Shown: positions 10,261-37,634, numbered from the stretch's first letter. The stretch: DNA of 64,000 bases from Syngnathus acus (GCF_901709675.1 NC_051088.1:13309693-13373692); one strand, 5' to 3'. The notes: generated by a model from the sequence alone, not told the origin. Made by a program: numbers and translations.

Positions 10261-11480
10261 TCTAGTGTCTCCCAGAACAAGACTGGTTTGGGCAATACTA
10301 AAGAAATTTGTTTTAATATTTTTTTTTTTTCAAAATCAAGTGTACAGTCATACATGAATATTTAAAAAAAAAACACTTAAATTTCATATGCAACTTCAGA
10401 ACGTTCCTGGGTGCAATCCTGGGACAGTTTAGTGGATTGGTCGCGTGATAACAGAGATACAATGATTTTAAATTGAAATAATTATTGTCCACATACTATT
10501 TATGATACTTTTATTTTGAAGTGTACATGTAGCAAAATAGTCTAATGCACAATATTACACATTTTCGTTTGGTTTCATTAGTATGAAGGGAGGAGAGTTG
10601 CGCCTCCCTTTGAGTGGGATACATTTGAAGAGCTCTTGAATCTACGCCACAACATGCATAATAAAATCTAATCTTGTTGCCCCGTTGATGAGTTCATGTT
10701 AACGTTTCCAGTACACACCGCTCCGTTGAACATCTACGTGTGCATCTGTGGGCATATTTGCTGATTGTTGCGATGCCTGTGCTATCTCAAGAGGAAATGC
10801 AATATCCTGTTCGTTGTTGATACCATCAGTGGTTCAGCAGGAAAGCCTCCAACTGCACCGCATACTGTACTCGAGTATGAATCATAAGCAGAAACAGAGA
10901 CAGAGAGAGGCGCTCCTGGAGGCCCACATCGCCCTCGTGTGGTGAAATCAAGGAAGTCCGGAAATGCGTTAATCAATGAAGCGCCTGAGAGCGAGAGTAC
11001 ACACATTCATTTACTGGCCCTCAGTCATTCTTCCTCAGTCTTTGCCCCTTTCTTTATCATTCTGTTCTCATCACGCACCTCTCTACGCCATATCGCTTTC
11101 GATCATCACCTCTTACTGTTACGTCCGTTTTAATTTTCCGGCTTGCAATGTTTACTCACATTTGATTGGCTGAGTGCCGTCACGTGGGATTAACTCTGCA
11201 GCAGGGCCCCAATCTTCTTAAACACGTTTGTTTGGACAACACATAGGTAACACAATTAATAGTGATTCATAAATTGTATAATAAGAACATTAAACAGCTT
11301 GGATGTATGGGAAAAGTGGAAATGGGTGGTTCAGTTTGTAAGTGGAGACAGGTATACTTTAAAAATTTTTTTTTTTTGCTTTGATGAAACAAACAATAGC
11401 CCCTGACAGTGTGGCTGGTAGAATTCAGAAAATGAAGTTGAAACTGGTCACCATGTTGATAATTTCCAAAGACTTCTCCA
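10261..11480. other. Intergenic DNA, no gene seen
   Basis: AT-rich sequence with poly-T/poly-A runs near 10318 and 11365. Several short open frames have no resemblance to known proteins. The missing 3' exons of the broken alas gene should lie here on the minus strand, and I could not find them. Confidence 0.4.
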
Positions 11481-11486
11481 TCATAC

Positions 11487-12290
11487 CCGCACAGGAACGA
11501 TGTGGCTCGGGCAGTAGACAAAAGGAAGGCCAGAGTCCATCAGTATTTGTCGGAGCAACTTGATACATCTCTGGTGTTTCCTCCTGAGCATGCGCCCTTC
11601 CCCACTTTTAAGAATCCTGATGGACTCCTTGCCCCCCGTATAGGTCGACTGCGTGTACCTCATCCGCAAAGGCGATGGCCCCAAATCTGTGGGCAACATC
11701 GCACATTTGCTCCAGTGGGCACACCGACCCTGTAAAGAAATATATATATATTGAAGACCCTATACTTCCTAAATCTATTGAGATTCAGTTTGAGTGGAAG
11801 TAAAAAGTCTTACCGTCCATTGAATGCACTGTCTCAAAGGCAACAATCTTTGGAGTGGAAGGGTCAGACCTCTCCAACAGTTCTTGCAAGTGGCTGACGT
11901 CATTGTGACGGAAGATGAACCGACTGACGCCGCTGTTTCGAATACCTTGAATCATCAAGGCATGGTTACCCGCGTCTGTGTAAATTTCACAACCTGGTGA
12001 GGATCGCAATAAAATGTGTCAAGTCTTCAGTTCTGAAAATAACGGTGCACACGGCAACCATTCAAGGAAAAATGAAAGGCACTTTAGGATAATGTTCAAA
12101 TGTACCTGGTAGCATTTTGGCCAAAGTAAACAATGTGGAGTCATTGGCTGCAAAACAGGAAGTGAACAGCAGTGCGGCATCTTTGCCGTGCAAGTCAGCA
12201 AGCTCACATTCCAGCTCCGTGTGGAATTTGCTCGTCCCTGAAATGGTTCTTGTTCCTCCAGAACCAGCCCCATGGATTTTCAAAGTATTC
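11487..12290 (-). pseudogene. Broken 5-aminolevulinate synthase gene (alas1/alas2-like)
   Basis: 5-Aminolevulinate synthase makes the first haem precursor from glycine and succinyl-CoA in mitochondria. Three exons are recognisable on the minus strand: 12290-12106 ([30 protein letters not shown]), 11993-11814 ([41 protein letters not shown]) and 11729 to about 11487. The third exon begins normally ([30 protein letters not shown]). At about 11631-11640 it jumps, out of frame, to sequence from much further along the enzyme ([27 protein letters not shown]). Roughly 65 residues are missing, including the segment with the pyridoxal-phosphate lysine (GTLGKAF in the family), and a stop follows in the original frame. 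The exon before HGAGSGG and the C-terminal exons are also not found. Two intact exons suggest fairly recent loss. The active alas genes are presumably elsewhere. Confidence 0.85.
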
Positions 12291-12459
12291 CTTGAAAGAG
12301 AAATTGACAACAAGCACTTTGCTGTCTTATTCTCATTTTTTACTGTTTCCCAAAAGCAGGTTGGACAACTCACAAGATTGTCCTTCAGAAGCTGTGATGC
12401 TGTGGAAGACATACAGTTCAACTGAGTTTTTAAAGTAACTGTGCTGGTTTTATGTGCCT

Positions 12460-12684
12460 CTATAATGTCCATGGTTGATAAAGGCATGTCAGGTGTTGCT
12501 GTTCAATAACAACAATCAGCAATGATGAAAAAGCAAACAGTGGAAGTTTGTGCAACTCACCATCAGTTTGAGGTGTGTGGTTGCTCAAGCAAACTGAAAA
12601 GGACAAAGGTTGAGCCAAAGGTCCAGAGACAAGATCCATCAGTACAGGACACTTTAGGACATTGCTGAGCAGCGATGCTTTCAT
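12460..12684 (-). pseudogene. Possible N-terminal remnant of the alas pseudogene
   Basis: The minus-strand frame starting at 12684 reads MKASLLSNVLKCPVLMDLVS. It resembles the leader of ALAS2-type enzymes and carries a Cys-Pro pair like a haem-regulatory motif. Just downstream, at about 12430-12360, [13 protein letters not shown] weakly recalls the SHLLQDNL segment that precedes the catalytic core. Both resemblances are short, so this is tentative. If right, the gene once had a normal leader and lost its central exon. Confidence 0.35.
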
Positions 12685-13553
12685 AGCCTAGAAACAACTG
12701 GCCCCGACAGAGAGGAAGGGGCACCTGCAAAACGTTGCTTCCATTTGCGATACTTCCAACCTAAATTGCAACAACACCACGGGTGCGTAAGTGTGACCAT
12801 GAAAACAATTTGCGCTACATCACCTATGATAATGCATATGTGCAGTGTGCGTACATGCATGACATAAAGTAGATAAATGAGCAAACACATCATTTAACTC
12901 ACAGTAAAACGAAATTTCCACAATACATTTTCATTATGTCACACTTGTGTTTTGTACCTGAGAACATCCCAGTTTGCAAAAGATGGCCAACTCCACTCTT
13001 GTCCAAGAGAGTTGTAAAATTGAAAGGATGCTCAAATCACTTGCATTTACTCAGCAGCAGCCAGCTGGCCATGACAAGCGGAAAGAGGAAGGCTTCTTGA
13101 GGACTTAATATAATTGTATGGTGGTGCCAGAGTTTAAAAAAAGTAATTCATGAATGGGACAGGCTTTGCCAACAATAATTGTTATTGTACGCAAATGTCT
13201 GAGATCAATTCGTTTTTATTTAATTCATTTCAATAATTGGAACATCAATTCAACATAAGTATTTCACCCCCCCAAAATCAGATCTGTAAAACAAGAAAAG
13301 CTTTATAGAGCTTTCGAATGCTAACAAGCAACATGTTTTAGGAATCAAAATTTCTGCTGTTGACTAAACCGTGTTTAAACCTTGTCACCCATTCCATCTC
13401 CCAAATTCTTAATTCTTGCTGTTGTCCTTACCTACATGTGAAATAAACAAGCTATTTTATGAATATAGGTCAAACTAATCTGTTCCATACAGGGTAGGGT
13501 GACTGACAACGTTGTCAGTACGTCTGTCATTCCGCTGGGTGGCAGCATTGCGC

Positions 13554-16500
13554 TCATAACCAGCCCCCAAAGCGCAGTTTGTTGGGCAGGTAGATGCTGG
13601 TGAGGAAATCTGGACCAATGGCTGCCAGCGACTGGATTTCAGCCTTGAGTTTATTCTTCTGCATCAGCATCATCTACAATGAGAGCAAAGGAGGCTTCGA
13701 GTCAAACTTCTCTGCCGTGAATTGAACTCAATTAATATTATTATTATTAATGACCTAAAAAACAAACAATTGTACAAGTTAGTGACAAAGTGAATGAGCA
13801 TAAAAATGAAAACAACGATAACGACACCCTGACCCATTGCAAAAAGATTTGCTGTATCTGTTTTCTTTCTGACCTCTTTAAGCCACTCTGGTCGGTCCGT
13901 TATATAGGGCCTTTTGAGGAGGCTGCCCAGTTTGTTTTCATCAGCTTTGGTGAAGGGGATCAGAGCATTTCTGGGAACCTGCAACCTTAAGAATTAAACC
14001 AGTCTTTTACCAATGATCGTTTGGTTTTCAAGAGTTAATAAGAAATTAATAGGCAGCAGTGACAAAACAAAACAAATAGGAGGAAGCAGCAGAAGGAATT
14101 GAGTGTAAACCTCTCGAGGTCCGAGGGGAGGAGGCCCAACCACATGACACTGGGGATGGTCAGGCTTTGGGCCTCAAACGCCATGGCCTATTGAAAAATG
14201 CACGGAAAAACATGTTTGCATACAGTAGAAGGCTTCGCAATTTCGACATGTACGTACCTGCACTGCCCCTATACACAACATGTGTTTACAGTTTGAAAAC
14301 AAAAACACGAACATGCTCAGCAACATGTTAACTTCATGTCAGTTTAAAACTTTCAGGGTGGACAACTGGTCTATTAATTATCTACCTAATCGTTTTGACG
14401 GCAGCGAACGAGTTCATAATTCTACTACTATGTAAATGGTTTTCTTTTTTTAGTTTAAAATGACTATTGTCGTTGCTACAGGGTAGGACATACGCAACTG
14501 AGCAGTTTTGACGTTGGATGGATGATGCCGTGCTAAGTACAATGCAAAAAAGCCTTAACACAGAGTTGGCCATATTGGATGAGCCAAAATGGACTCACCA
14601 CTGATCCATATTTGTAGACACACATGATCTCGATGCCTGGGAAAATCAGAGACACAGCATGCCACAATCAGCAACATACACGAGCAATTACCCTGCAAGA
14701 TGCGCAACAGAGCTCAGAACAAAGTAAAGCATTACAAATGTGTCCTGCCATGCAACAGAAAAGAATGTCTGGATGAGATTAGGCCTGGTGGAATGAGAGC
14801 ACTCCGAGGCAGCTAACAGGTGCTTTGACTCGCCGACCGTTTAGCGAGAAATAAATATGTTTAGAAGTATGAGATGTAAAACTGGGCTGGACTCAAGCAG
14901 ATGTACCGTACCATGTGGGTCAGCATCCACCAGAATGAAGACTGGGATGCGGAGCACATCCCAGAGCTTTCTCACCATCAACCTGCTGTTCACATCTGGA
15001 AAGCCTTTACCCTTAAAGAAATAAACACATTTGCATTCTTTCAAAAAAAAAAAAAAGGATAGCATTGCTTCAGATCAAAATTAAGGGTTATTATCCATGT
15101 GAGGCTGAAAATAAAAAGAAACGTTGACATACTGTGATCATGATACATGGAGAAAGCTTGGTGCAGAAGTCATCCTGAAGTAGTCGCTGAAACGTAGCGT
15201 CCTTCTCAACTACCAGGATGAACTTGGCGGATGATACAATGTCTGTGCAAGGCTAAGGCAAAACACAGTCGCTGCAGCCAATGAACACAATGTCGAGCAA
15301 ATAAATCAAAGGATACTACGGATGCCTTCAATGTTTGATGAGACTGCAACAGGCTAAAAACAAACAGAACTTTAGAGGCAAAATAAAAGGAAATAAAAGC
15401 AAAAAGCAGTGAGTATCATTTCTGGACTCCAAGGATTTGGACAATTTAAATTAAACAAAGGCTCTTAGCGCATTGACGATAAAATAATAATTGATTAATT
15501 TGCTAACCAACTAGTTGTCGATTAATCAATTAATCATTCCACCTCTAGATTTGTATCGATATTCAATGTTTTTGAAACGCTTCTTTCATGATTCATACCT
15601 GTACCAGGCCACATTGGAGAAAAAAAACTTTGAAGAATTATGGCATGAGAACTTACAGCGGAGTTTGAGTGGCAGTCGATCCTCGTGCCATCCTTCTCCA
15701 AATAACAAAGATCACCTGAGATTAAACCTTTGGATGTGGCAAACTGTTGGTGTCAAAATTGCAACTTTTTTAGTTGAGGCTAATTTCAACTCAATCGTTG
15801 AGAAATTATCAGGAGTTCATATACATCAGAACATCATGTAGAAAAACATCGGGATATGAATTTTGCTGTTACTGTTGTAAAAGAACAAAACATTCGCATG
15901 ATTTTGGATACGGACACACTCACCACGTGAAGAGATCTTCGAGGAATCTTTAGCATGCAGGCCACATCATCCACTAGTTTATCAACTGTTTTCTGGGAGC
16001 CAAACAGCTGTGGATGGGTGTAGTAGATGTCTCTGTGGAGGATAATATAGATAAATTACAAAACAATGCTGATGTGAGGATTTGGAGTTGATTAAGAAAA
16101 ACTGCATGCTGAAATGACAACCTTTTTGTGGCATATGAGTTGCTCTGCACAAGTTTGTAACTGATAGAGAGAATCTTGAGAATCTGGGCTTCAAATAGAA
16201 GACATTTTTTTTTTTAGTATGGAATGCATGTATTGAAGGTTAAAGCACATCTTGGGAAGGACTGGTGTAAAAATATTTAACAAAAAGAAATGATCATTTA
16301 TGCACATAAAAACACAATGAATAATGAATAATGAATTGAACAAAATGTTAAGGACAGAAGAGTTGCAAGTCTTCTTACAAAATGTAGTGGCAGTTTTGGG
16401 GCAGTCACTTCTGACCGTCCTGACGACACTTGTTGAACTCATCCGAAGCCCGACGTCACTGTCAAAACTTAAAGTGGAATTCAAACAAAGTTCTCAACAA

Positions 16501-17538
16501 TAAATGAATGGCATAAATGAATGAATCCATTGAGAACCACAATCAGTACAAATACAGAGTGTGCTGCACTCTAATTTACATCCTTATACAGCTTTCTAAC
16601 TCTGTTCTACCACATGTAAGCTATCAAGAATTCCCAACAGCCTGAGGGCTACCTGTGAGAAGACCCCACTCCCACCCCCATACAGTGTGCTTTGCTCAAC
16701 AGCTTAGTCACATTAGGCTCTGTGTTTTCTTAATCACTCAGTCATCTTTTGAGCAGCAGGAAGTTATTTCAGCTTCAATCTCTGTGGTCCATTTTTTCGC
16801 TGCTAACACCTGCCTACGCCATATGGGCAGTTTGAACTCTCCTTTGTGCAAATTCTAACAGAGACAGTTTACTCCCCCTCCTGAATGAAATTCAACAATT
16901 AGCTGGTTTTCCATCTTACATGTTTTATGCAGTTTAGGTACCAGTTACATGATGATCACATATATGTTCAAATGAAGTCACCTGACATTATCCCAGCTGT
17001 ATCTGTTTGGCAGCACAAGGGTTGGTGCCTCATCCTTTGACAGACGAGTCACTATTTCCAGGATGACATTTTCAATGCTGTTCAGAACTTGCCTGGATAT
17101 CAAAATAGAATTGATTAAGCAACTTTGGCAACAAATGCTCTTTCTAATTGAACTGAATTATTCACAGTGATGTGAGATAATATGAGTACATTAAGTCCCT
17201 TAGCTTTAATAAGGATACACCATGCAATGTGAGCAAATTACACAATACACTTTCTGTCAAATAACAGGACTGCACAGTGAAACACATAAGGGCTGTACAT
17301 GTGTAAATACTTTTAAAAGAGGCTAACTTAGCAACATGCAAAAAGAGAGAAGTGAAAAATATTGACTGGACATGTCTTTTTATGTTATATAGAGGTTTGT
17401 GGTCAAAAACAAGCAATTGATAGAGCTTATCATCTAATGCTAACTAGCTAGCACGATTTTGTATTTCAGTAGAATCAGCATGAGTAATAATTTCTCTCAC
17501 AAACTGTTTACTTCATCTCCAGACTGACGGTCGGCCAT
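13554..17538 (-). CDS. spo11: Meiotic recombination protein SPO11 (about 13 exons)
   Basis: SPO11 is the topoisomerase VI A-like protein that makes meiotic double-strand breaks in germ-cell nuclei through a catalytic tyrosine. Minus-strand exons with consistent phases are 17092-16982, 16467-16379, 16188-16122, 16032-15924, 15743-15657, 15353-15320, 15242-15133, 15011-14912, 14636-14599, 14187-14111, 13985-13874 and 13673-13554 (stop). The tyrosine motif is KRDIYYTHPQLFG at the 16122/16032 junction. The Toprim metal-binding residues are visible as VVEKDATFQRL and LVDADPHG. The C-terminus, YLPNKLRFGGWL, is the family ending. These exons give about 351 residues, against 396 in human. A candidate first exon starts at 17538 (MADRQSGDE), but its donor phase does not match exon 2, so the N-terminus is unresolved. 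A possible polyadenylation signal (AATAAA, minus strand) lies at 13220-13215. It is divergent to bmp7, as in other vertebrates. Confidence 0.93.
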
Positions 17539-17690
17539 GGCTTGGTACTGTACAAGTGTAATCAAAGTTGATCAATTTTAGGGAAGAAATCAAATTTGAG
17601 CGATTTTAGTGACGAAATTAGCCGAGAATTGCATGAAGCAAGCCCTCAATGCTGCCTCGCAGGTATGCCTGTGCTGTTTTCCCCCCAATA

Positions 17691-18015
17691 CCTTGATCCC
17701 TCGCTTCTTCGCGTTTCGTTTATCGCCGCTTCACTACATCGCGGATTTTTTTTCCAAATAAAAAAACAAAAACATTTAAAAGTCAAAATAAAACTTATAA
17801 ATTGAGGAAACGTGTGTCTAACCTTTAGGACAATGTAGTATTGCTCCAAATGTTCGTTTACATTCCTTTAGAAGTCCGTTTTCGCGTGTTAACACGATCG
17901 CGAATTAGCATCTTTCCGCTAACTCGTTAGCCTGCCCAGTCCTTCTTGTTGGTGACCGTACTTTGCGGATTTCACTTTTTGGAACCAATTATCCGCGATA
18001 AATGAGGGGTTACTG
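17691..18015. mobile_element. Tigger/pogo-like MITE (older copy)
   Basis: The ends resemble those of the element at 34479-34962. The left end is CCTTGATCCCTCGCTTCTTC and the right end contains CGCGATAAATGAGGGG and TTACTG, flanked by TA on both sides. Internal GCGGATT / AATCCGC motifs match the same family. It has no coding capacity. Confidence 0.6.
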
Positions 18016-19641
18016 TATGTTCTAACAACTGCAGTAATGACAATGAATCGTTTGTAAACATTGTTGCTTTTACGTCTTTTTTTAACTAACAGAATTAAAG
18101 AAGTAAATTATTGCATCGCAAGAATAAAAATAATACAGAACGACCGATTTAATTGATCATTACATTACACAACTTGATTGACAACCTGTCACAAATCTTT
18201 CTCTTCCATTTTGCACCATTGTCACGTTGCATCACCTTTTTGATAAACAATACGATTAGGTCCCCGCACTAGCCCATATACTTAAGAACTAACTGCACTC
18301 CATCTTTCACAGTGTGAAGTCCTAGTCAGAGTGTGTGTGAAGGCCTAGTCAGAATTTGTGAGAACCCAGATCCAAAGAGAAGAGGTCTGTGCCCCTGACC
18401 CGACCCTGAATTTCTCCTAATGTGCAGCTTTACCAAAATTATTCATTTACCCTGAGTGGCTTTGACAAGCTGCTTCCGTAATAATGGTTCTTAATTTCGG
18501 AGTAATTGCTATCTCTAAGTGACGAGGGACAACCTCCTCACCCAAGCTGGAAAAAAATCGTATATGTGAACGACCTCAGGTTGTGGGGGTTCTTTTTCTT
18601 GAGCTGTAGAAACGGCGAGCCCCCTGCTGTTCCCTTTGCCCGGGAGAGATTTGTGTCGAGTGCTAGGCTCTAACCCGAGGAGACAGAGTGCATCGAGTCA
18701 TGTGCTTGTCTCGGGATGAGTGTTTGTACTGGGCAGAAGTGAACGGGGCACAGGGGAAGTATAGGGGGAAGCCGGGGGCTGCAGGGTCACAGGAAAAGAG
18801 AAGGAGGAGGGGTGGACTCGCTGCAGGTGAGGGGGATTAACTGCAGCTCGGCCCGGAGAAACTAAATACAAATCTGTCAACCTAATCCTCACAAATAGAA
18901 AACAGAGCTGCCCTCCATTCACAACCTCCATAGTTCAGCAAATCTACCTCCCGCTCCCCACGTCCGGCCCCCTACCTTTCCTCTTTGGGCTCTCGGGCTG
19001 CTCTGTTTCACATCATCTTTGGGCTAGTCTGACGATGCCGCCTATTCTCTAATGGCTTCCCAGTCCAGTCACCCGGGGTCCTTTCTGAATGACAGGTCAG
19101 GACACACTTATTGAGTGATAAAGGAAAGAGTCAAAGGGGTAAGGCCTTTCAGTGACGAGGAAAGAATCTAAATGGGACCACAGCCCATCGAGGTAGACGT
19201 AAGTGGACAGACTTTTATCAGGACCTGACACCTCAGGAGAGTCTACTGATAAGAATGTGGCTTGGTGTGGGGAGCAGCCAGTCAAACTGATGACATCCTG
19301 CTATGGCTAAAGCTATGTCTAACGCTAATGAGAACCGTATCATAGCATATCAATAACATAATGGATAAGTTAGTGTTGACTGCTGAGAGCCATAAATCAG
19401 ATCACGGCGGTGTTCCGGCATATCAGGCTGCAGGCGGATGGACAAACAAAAGGATGCCAGGTTGGCCACAAAATGCCTGCAATCGAAGCATATCTAATCA
19501 GATAATCATGGCATCATGGAACTCATTTGTTACAGTGATGCAAACTTAGCCGTTGTGGAAATCCCAGAAAGAAGGGGGATAACGGCTTCCAAAACGGAAA
19601 TTGGGAATTCAAACAATATTAGCGGGATGTTTTCATTCAAT
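18016..19641. other. Intergenic DNA between spo11 and a Tc1 element
   Basis: I see no coding exon. Part of it (18500-19100) has more GC and may be regulatory for the spo11/bmp7 intergenic space, but no specific site can be named. Confidence 0.3.
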
Positions 19642-20413
19642 CGACAGTATCTCACAAAAGTGAGTACACCCCTCTCATTTCTGCAATGTTTTAATTACTA
19701 TATCTTGTCATGGGACAACACTGTGTGTCTTGCCTACAGTCAAGCATGGTGGTGGGAGCGTCATGGTCTGGGGCAAGATGAGTGCTGCTGGCACTGGGGA
19801 GCTACAATTCATTGAGGGAACAATGAATGCCAACATGTACTATGGAATACTGAAGCAGTGGATGATCCCCTCCCTCCGTGAACTGGGCCGCCGAGCAGTA
19901 TTCCAACACGATAACGACCCCAAACACACCTCCAAGACGACCACTGCCTTCCTAAAGAAGCTGAGGGTGAAGGTGATGGACTGGTTAAGCATGTGCCCAG
20001 ACCTAAACCCTATTGAACATCTGTGGGGCATCCTCAAACGGAAGGTGGAGGAGCGCAAGGTCTCCAACATCCACCAGCTCCGTGATGTCATCATGGAAGA
20101 GGATTCCAGCGGCGACCTGTGAAGTTCTGGTAAACTCCATGCCTAAAAAGGTTACGGTGGTGCTGGAAAATAATGGTGGCCACACAAAATATTGACATTT
20201 GGGTCCAATTTTGACATTTTCAGTACTCACTTTTGTTGCCAGCATTTTACACATTCATTGTTACTTTGAAGTAACAATATATTTACTTAGCTATCCAAGC
20301 TCTACAGTGACTACTTAACATTGTCTCAAAGTGTCATTTCTTCAGTGTTGTCCCATGAAAAGATATAATTGCAGAAATGAGAGGGGTGTACTCACTTTTG
20401 TGAGATACTGTCG
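19642..20413 (+). mobile_element. Tc1-like DNA transposon, internally deleted
   Basis: Terminal inverted repeats begin CGACAGTATCTCACAAAAGT at 19642 and end with the complement at 20413. The match extends about 70 bp inward on both sides (to about 19732 and 20343). The plus-strand frame 19730-20122 encodes the C-terminal catalytic part of a Tc1 transposase: HGGGSVMVWGKMSAAGTG, FQHDNDPKHTSK and CPDLNPIEHLWGILKRKV. The DNA-binding N-terminus is gone: the left terminal repeat runs straight into mid-transposase. Near 20095 the frame breaks, and the typical end (RIPAATCEVLV to NNGGHTKY) continues in another frame, consistent with a small deletion. The flanking dinucleotides are not a clean TA duplication. 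Confidence 0.9.
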
Positions 20414-23400
20414 TTTGGTTGAGCTTTTTTAAATCTTTGACTCATAAGCAGCAAATATTCATCATTTACGCGATAAGACAATAGGATTTTAAGCATCTGG
20501 ATTCCAAAACTGTGTTAAATTATATGAAATGGTAGGACCAGCATGGATCAAACATGGAACCTAAATAGGATATTAGGAGTGTTCCATATTCCCACCCCCT
20601 TTTCTTTTGGCTTTCTCACAGCTGTGTTTCATATGTTCATAGGGCCCCTGGAAGTACGACACACTAGTGGAAACATTCATAACTGCGGTGCATTGTTACA
20701 CCAAGTTAGATAAGGACAACTGGGACAAACAATGGCAGGAAAAAACATCTTCCCACCTTCTTCAGTTCAGTTTAGCCTGAATAAAGTTTTACTGTATTGA
20801 CTTGCTTCGCCCCCACCTCCTTCCCTTCTTCCAACCCAAATGGACCTTATCTACCTCCCTCAGTCCACAAGTCTTCAAAGGACTGCCGCCTGCTGTTCTC
20901 TAAGGAAACACATGAAATAAATATTAATCTTGCCTCTGATCGCGCGCTCCAAGGCCCTCGCTGAGAGCAATACACAAATGGACAGCGCATCATCATTTTC
21001 TTTTTTTTTCTTTGTGAACCATTTTCCAAGCATGTTTAGGCTAGTTATATTACACAAATGATCAAGCTATTGATGTCTGCATGTTAAATCAGTGGAATTT
21101 GGCGTGTTAACTTGCGGTCGCTAGGCTAATGGAGAGCGATAACATTGTTGGCTTTGATTTCTTCTAAATATACTCACTGTCTCTTGGAATAATGTCTCGT
21201 TACTGATAATGACTTATTACCTTTCTAATTGCTCAAGTTATCAAAGTGTTTGAAGTTTTTTTTTCTCCAAAACCATTTATTTCTGGTTTATTAGAATAGT
21301 TATATTGATATGCATCCCATTCAGTAAGGAACGATGTATCCTTGCAGTTTGATCTGAATTATGACAAATGATGACTAAAAAAGCCAACCAAGTGACAACA
21401 GATAAAACACTCACAGATGAGCCCGCTTGTTTAGTGAACATGTGTCCAGCAGACATTCCTTTCTAGACAACGCTATGCTGATAAGTAGTGCAATAACAGC
21501 AGTTCTGCAAATAAAATGATGGCTGGCTGAAAATAAACCTGTCTGTTGTCAATTTGTGCGCTGTCTCGCAAGGTAGAGTCTGCCCACAGCCCAGCAGATA
21601 ATTTGTGACGGAGGAGACTCCAGTCTGTAATGCAGCTGTACACAGTGTTTTGAGGGTTGTTGATAGAAGCTTCAAACACAGTTTCCTCTGCTTGTCTGCT
21701 TTCTGTCCCCCCCTGTCAAAGACCTCTTAGTGAGGCTCACTCGGTCTAGCCTGAGCCTTGTGCCCACTATTTACTGTGAATGTCACCGGGCTCGGTGAGT
21801 TGGAAACAAAGGGAGGTCTGTTCTTTGTGTCCCATCCATGATTGTCATCTCCTGCCTCGGCAAAAACTAAGCCAAAGACTGGGGGTAGTTAGAGGCTTGA
21901 CCTCAACAGGCCAGCACGAAAAGGAAGAGAAGAGAACATGACAACGAATGAAAATGGAGGTACCGAAGGTAGAATTGTTTATATGTGATACGCTACTTGT
22001 GAGCAACTATTTAAATAAGGGATGTTTGATACTGACCGATTTCAGTACGAGTGCTCAATGGTCACTAATACTAACACTAGGCACCAATAAATATATTGGT
22101 AAAGCAATTTCCTTATAATTGGCTGCAAGTAGCAATTTGCAATTCATTTCGTTTTCCTCATGGTAAACCAAAAGGGTGGCCGATCCTGGTATCGGTTGCC
22201 GTCGTGAGAACCAATGCCAAATATTGGTGCCGATACCATATTTCAAGATATCGGCACTCGTTGAAGAAAATGGAAGAACAAATACAAAAAAAAAAAACAA
22301 GAGTGAGGATCAACTAATCCAGCTTTCACCCGTTTTAAATTTTGACTGGAAAAGGAGAAGCGAAACATTTTCCGAGGACGACAAAAAGACCCATATTGAG
22401 ATGGCGGGAAGGTGAGCCAAGTGTACAGGACTCGAAGACCCTCTCCGCCTGCCCCCTCTGTTTACAATCAAAGCTCAAGCTGTCTGGCAGCCTCGCTTGC
22501 TGCGCGATTGAAGTTCTAATTTTATTGTCATAAAAATCTTTTGGCGAGCTACGCTGCGGCCCTAAAGCATCTCAAGAGGAGCCTTTGAAACTGCACTCTC
22601 ATGTTTTAAGAGTTCAGTCCTGAACAGCCATCTGAAATACATTCAAGTGTGTCGGTGAGAACAGAACTCACGAGTGGGTCAGCGGCGCTCCTTAAAAGTT
22701 TGGTGTTTAAGAGGTGCTGGGGCACTGGGGGCAGATGGAGTGTGGAAGCAGCTGCCAAACATCTGCAACCCTCCTTTGTAAACTGTGGCTCTTCACCACT
22801 GCCTTTGTCACAAACTTCCTGCCACAGCATAGTAGAACGTTTGGATACGGTCAAAAAATGAGTTTGGGTCCACAAAGCAAGCTCTTTGGCCAATCAAAGT
22901 TGGAATAGCCCCCAAAGATCTAATATATGTAGAGCAGCACAATTAAATCCCCCCAATTATTCAAAACAGACCATTTTCCATTCTCCATAGTAAGTGACGG
23001 AAAAATAAATAATGTCAACGTCGTCGTCATGCCCGCATGCAGCAAGTTCACATTGTGTGAACATGAAGCCGCAAGTACAAATCCAAATCCTACGTCTTGA
23101 CTCAGCTGCCAGCCTCTTTATCTGTTGCTCCTGCTCCTCCCATCACAGCTGTCTTCAGAAGTTGCTCTCTCCTAGTTCAAGCCGTCAGCTTCCACTGTGC
23201 ACTTGTAGTCAGCAGCTTGAGCGTGCATGCAATCCCTCAGGTTGGGAGTAGGACAAGCGACGGATGACCACACGCGCCTGAGAAAAACGTCGAAGTTGAT
23301 GTTAGAATCGGGAGAACTTCCCTCAACATGAGGGCAGATGATTCAGGACATTGATCGCGAAAGTGCAAGAAGCGTTTTGAAGCGTTTGGCAGCATAGCGT

Positions 23401-23429
23401 GAGACTTTTACGCACGGCATTGTTTTGCT
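20414..23429. other. bmp7 upstream region
   Basis: No protein-coding exon is recognised. An old interspersed repeat with GGTATCGG / CCGATACC motifs and a rough inverted structure occupies about 22020-22270. The last few hundred bases before 23430 should hold the bmp7 promoter and 5' UTR, but I see no certain TATA box. Confidence 0.35.
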
Positions 23430-37634
<14,205 letters not shown>

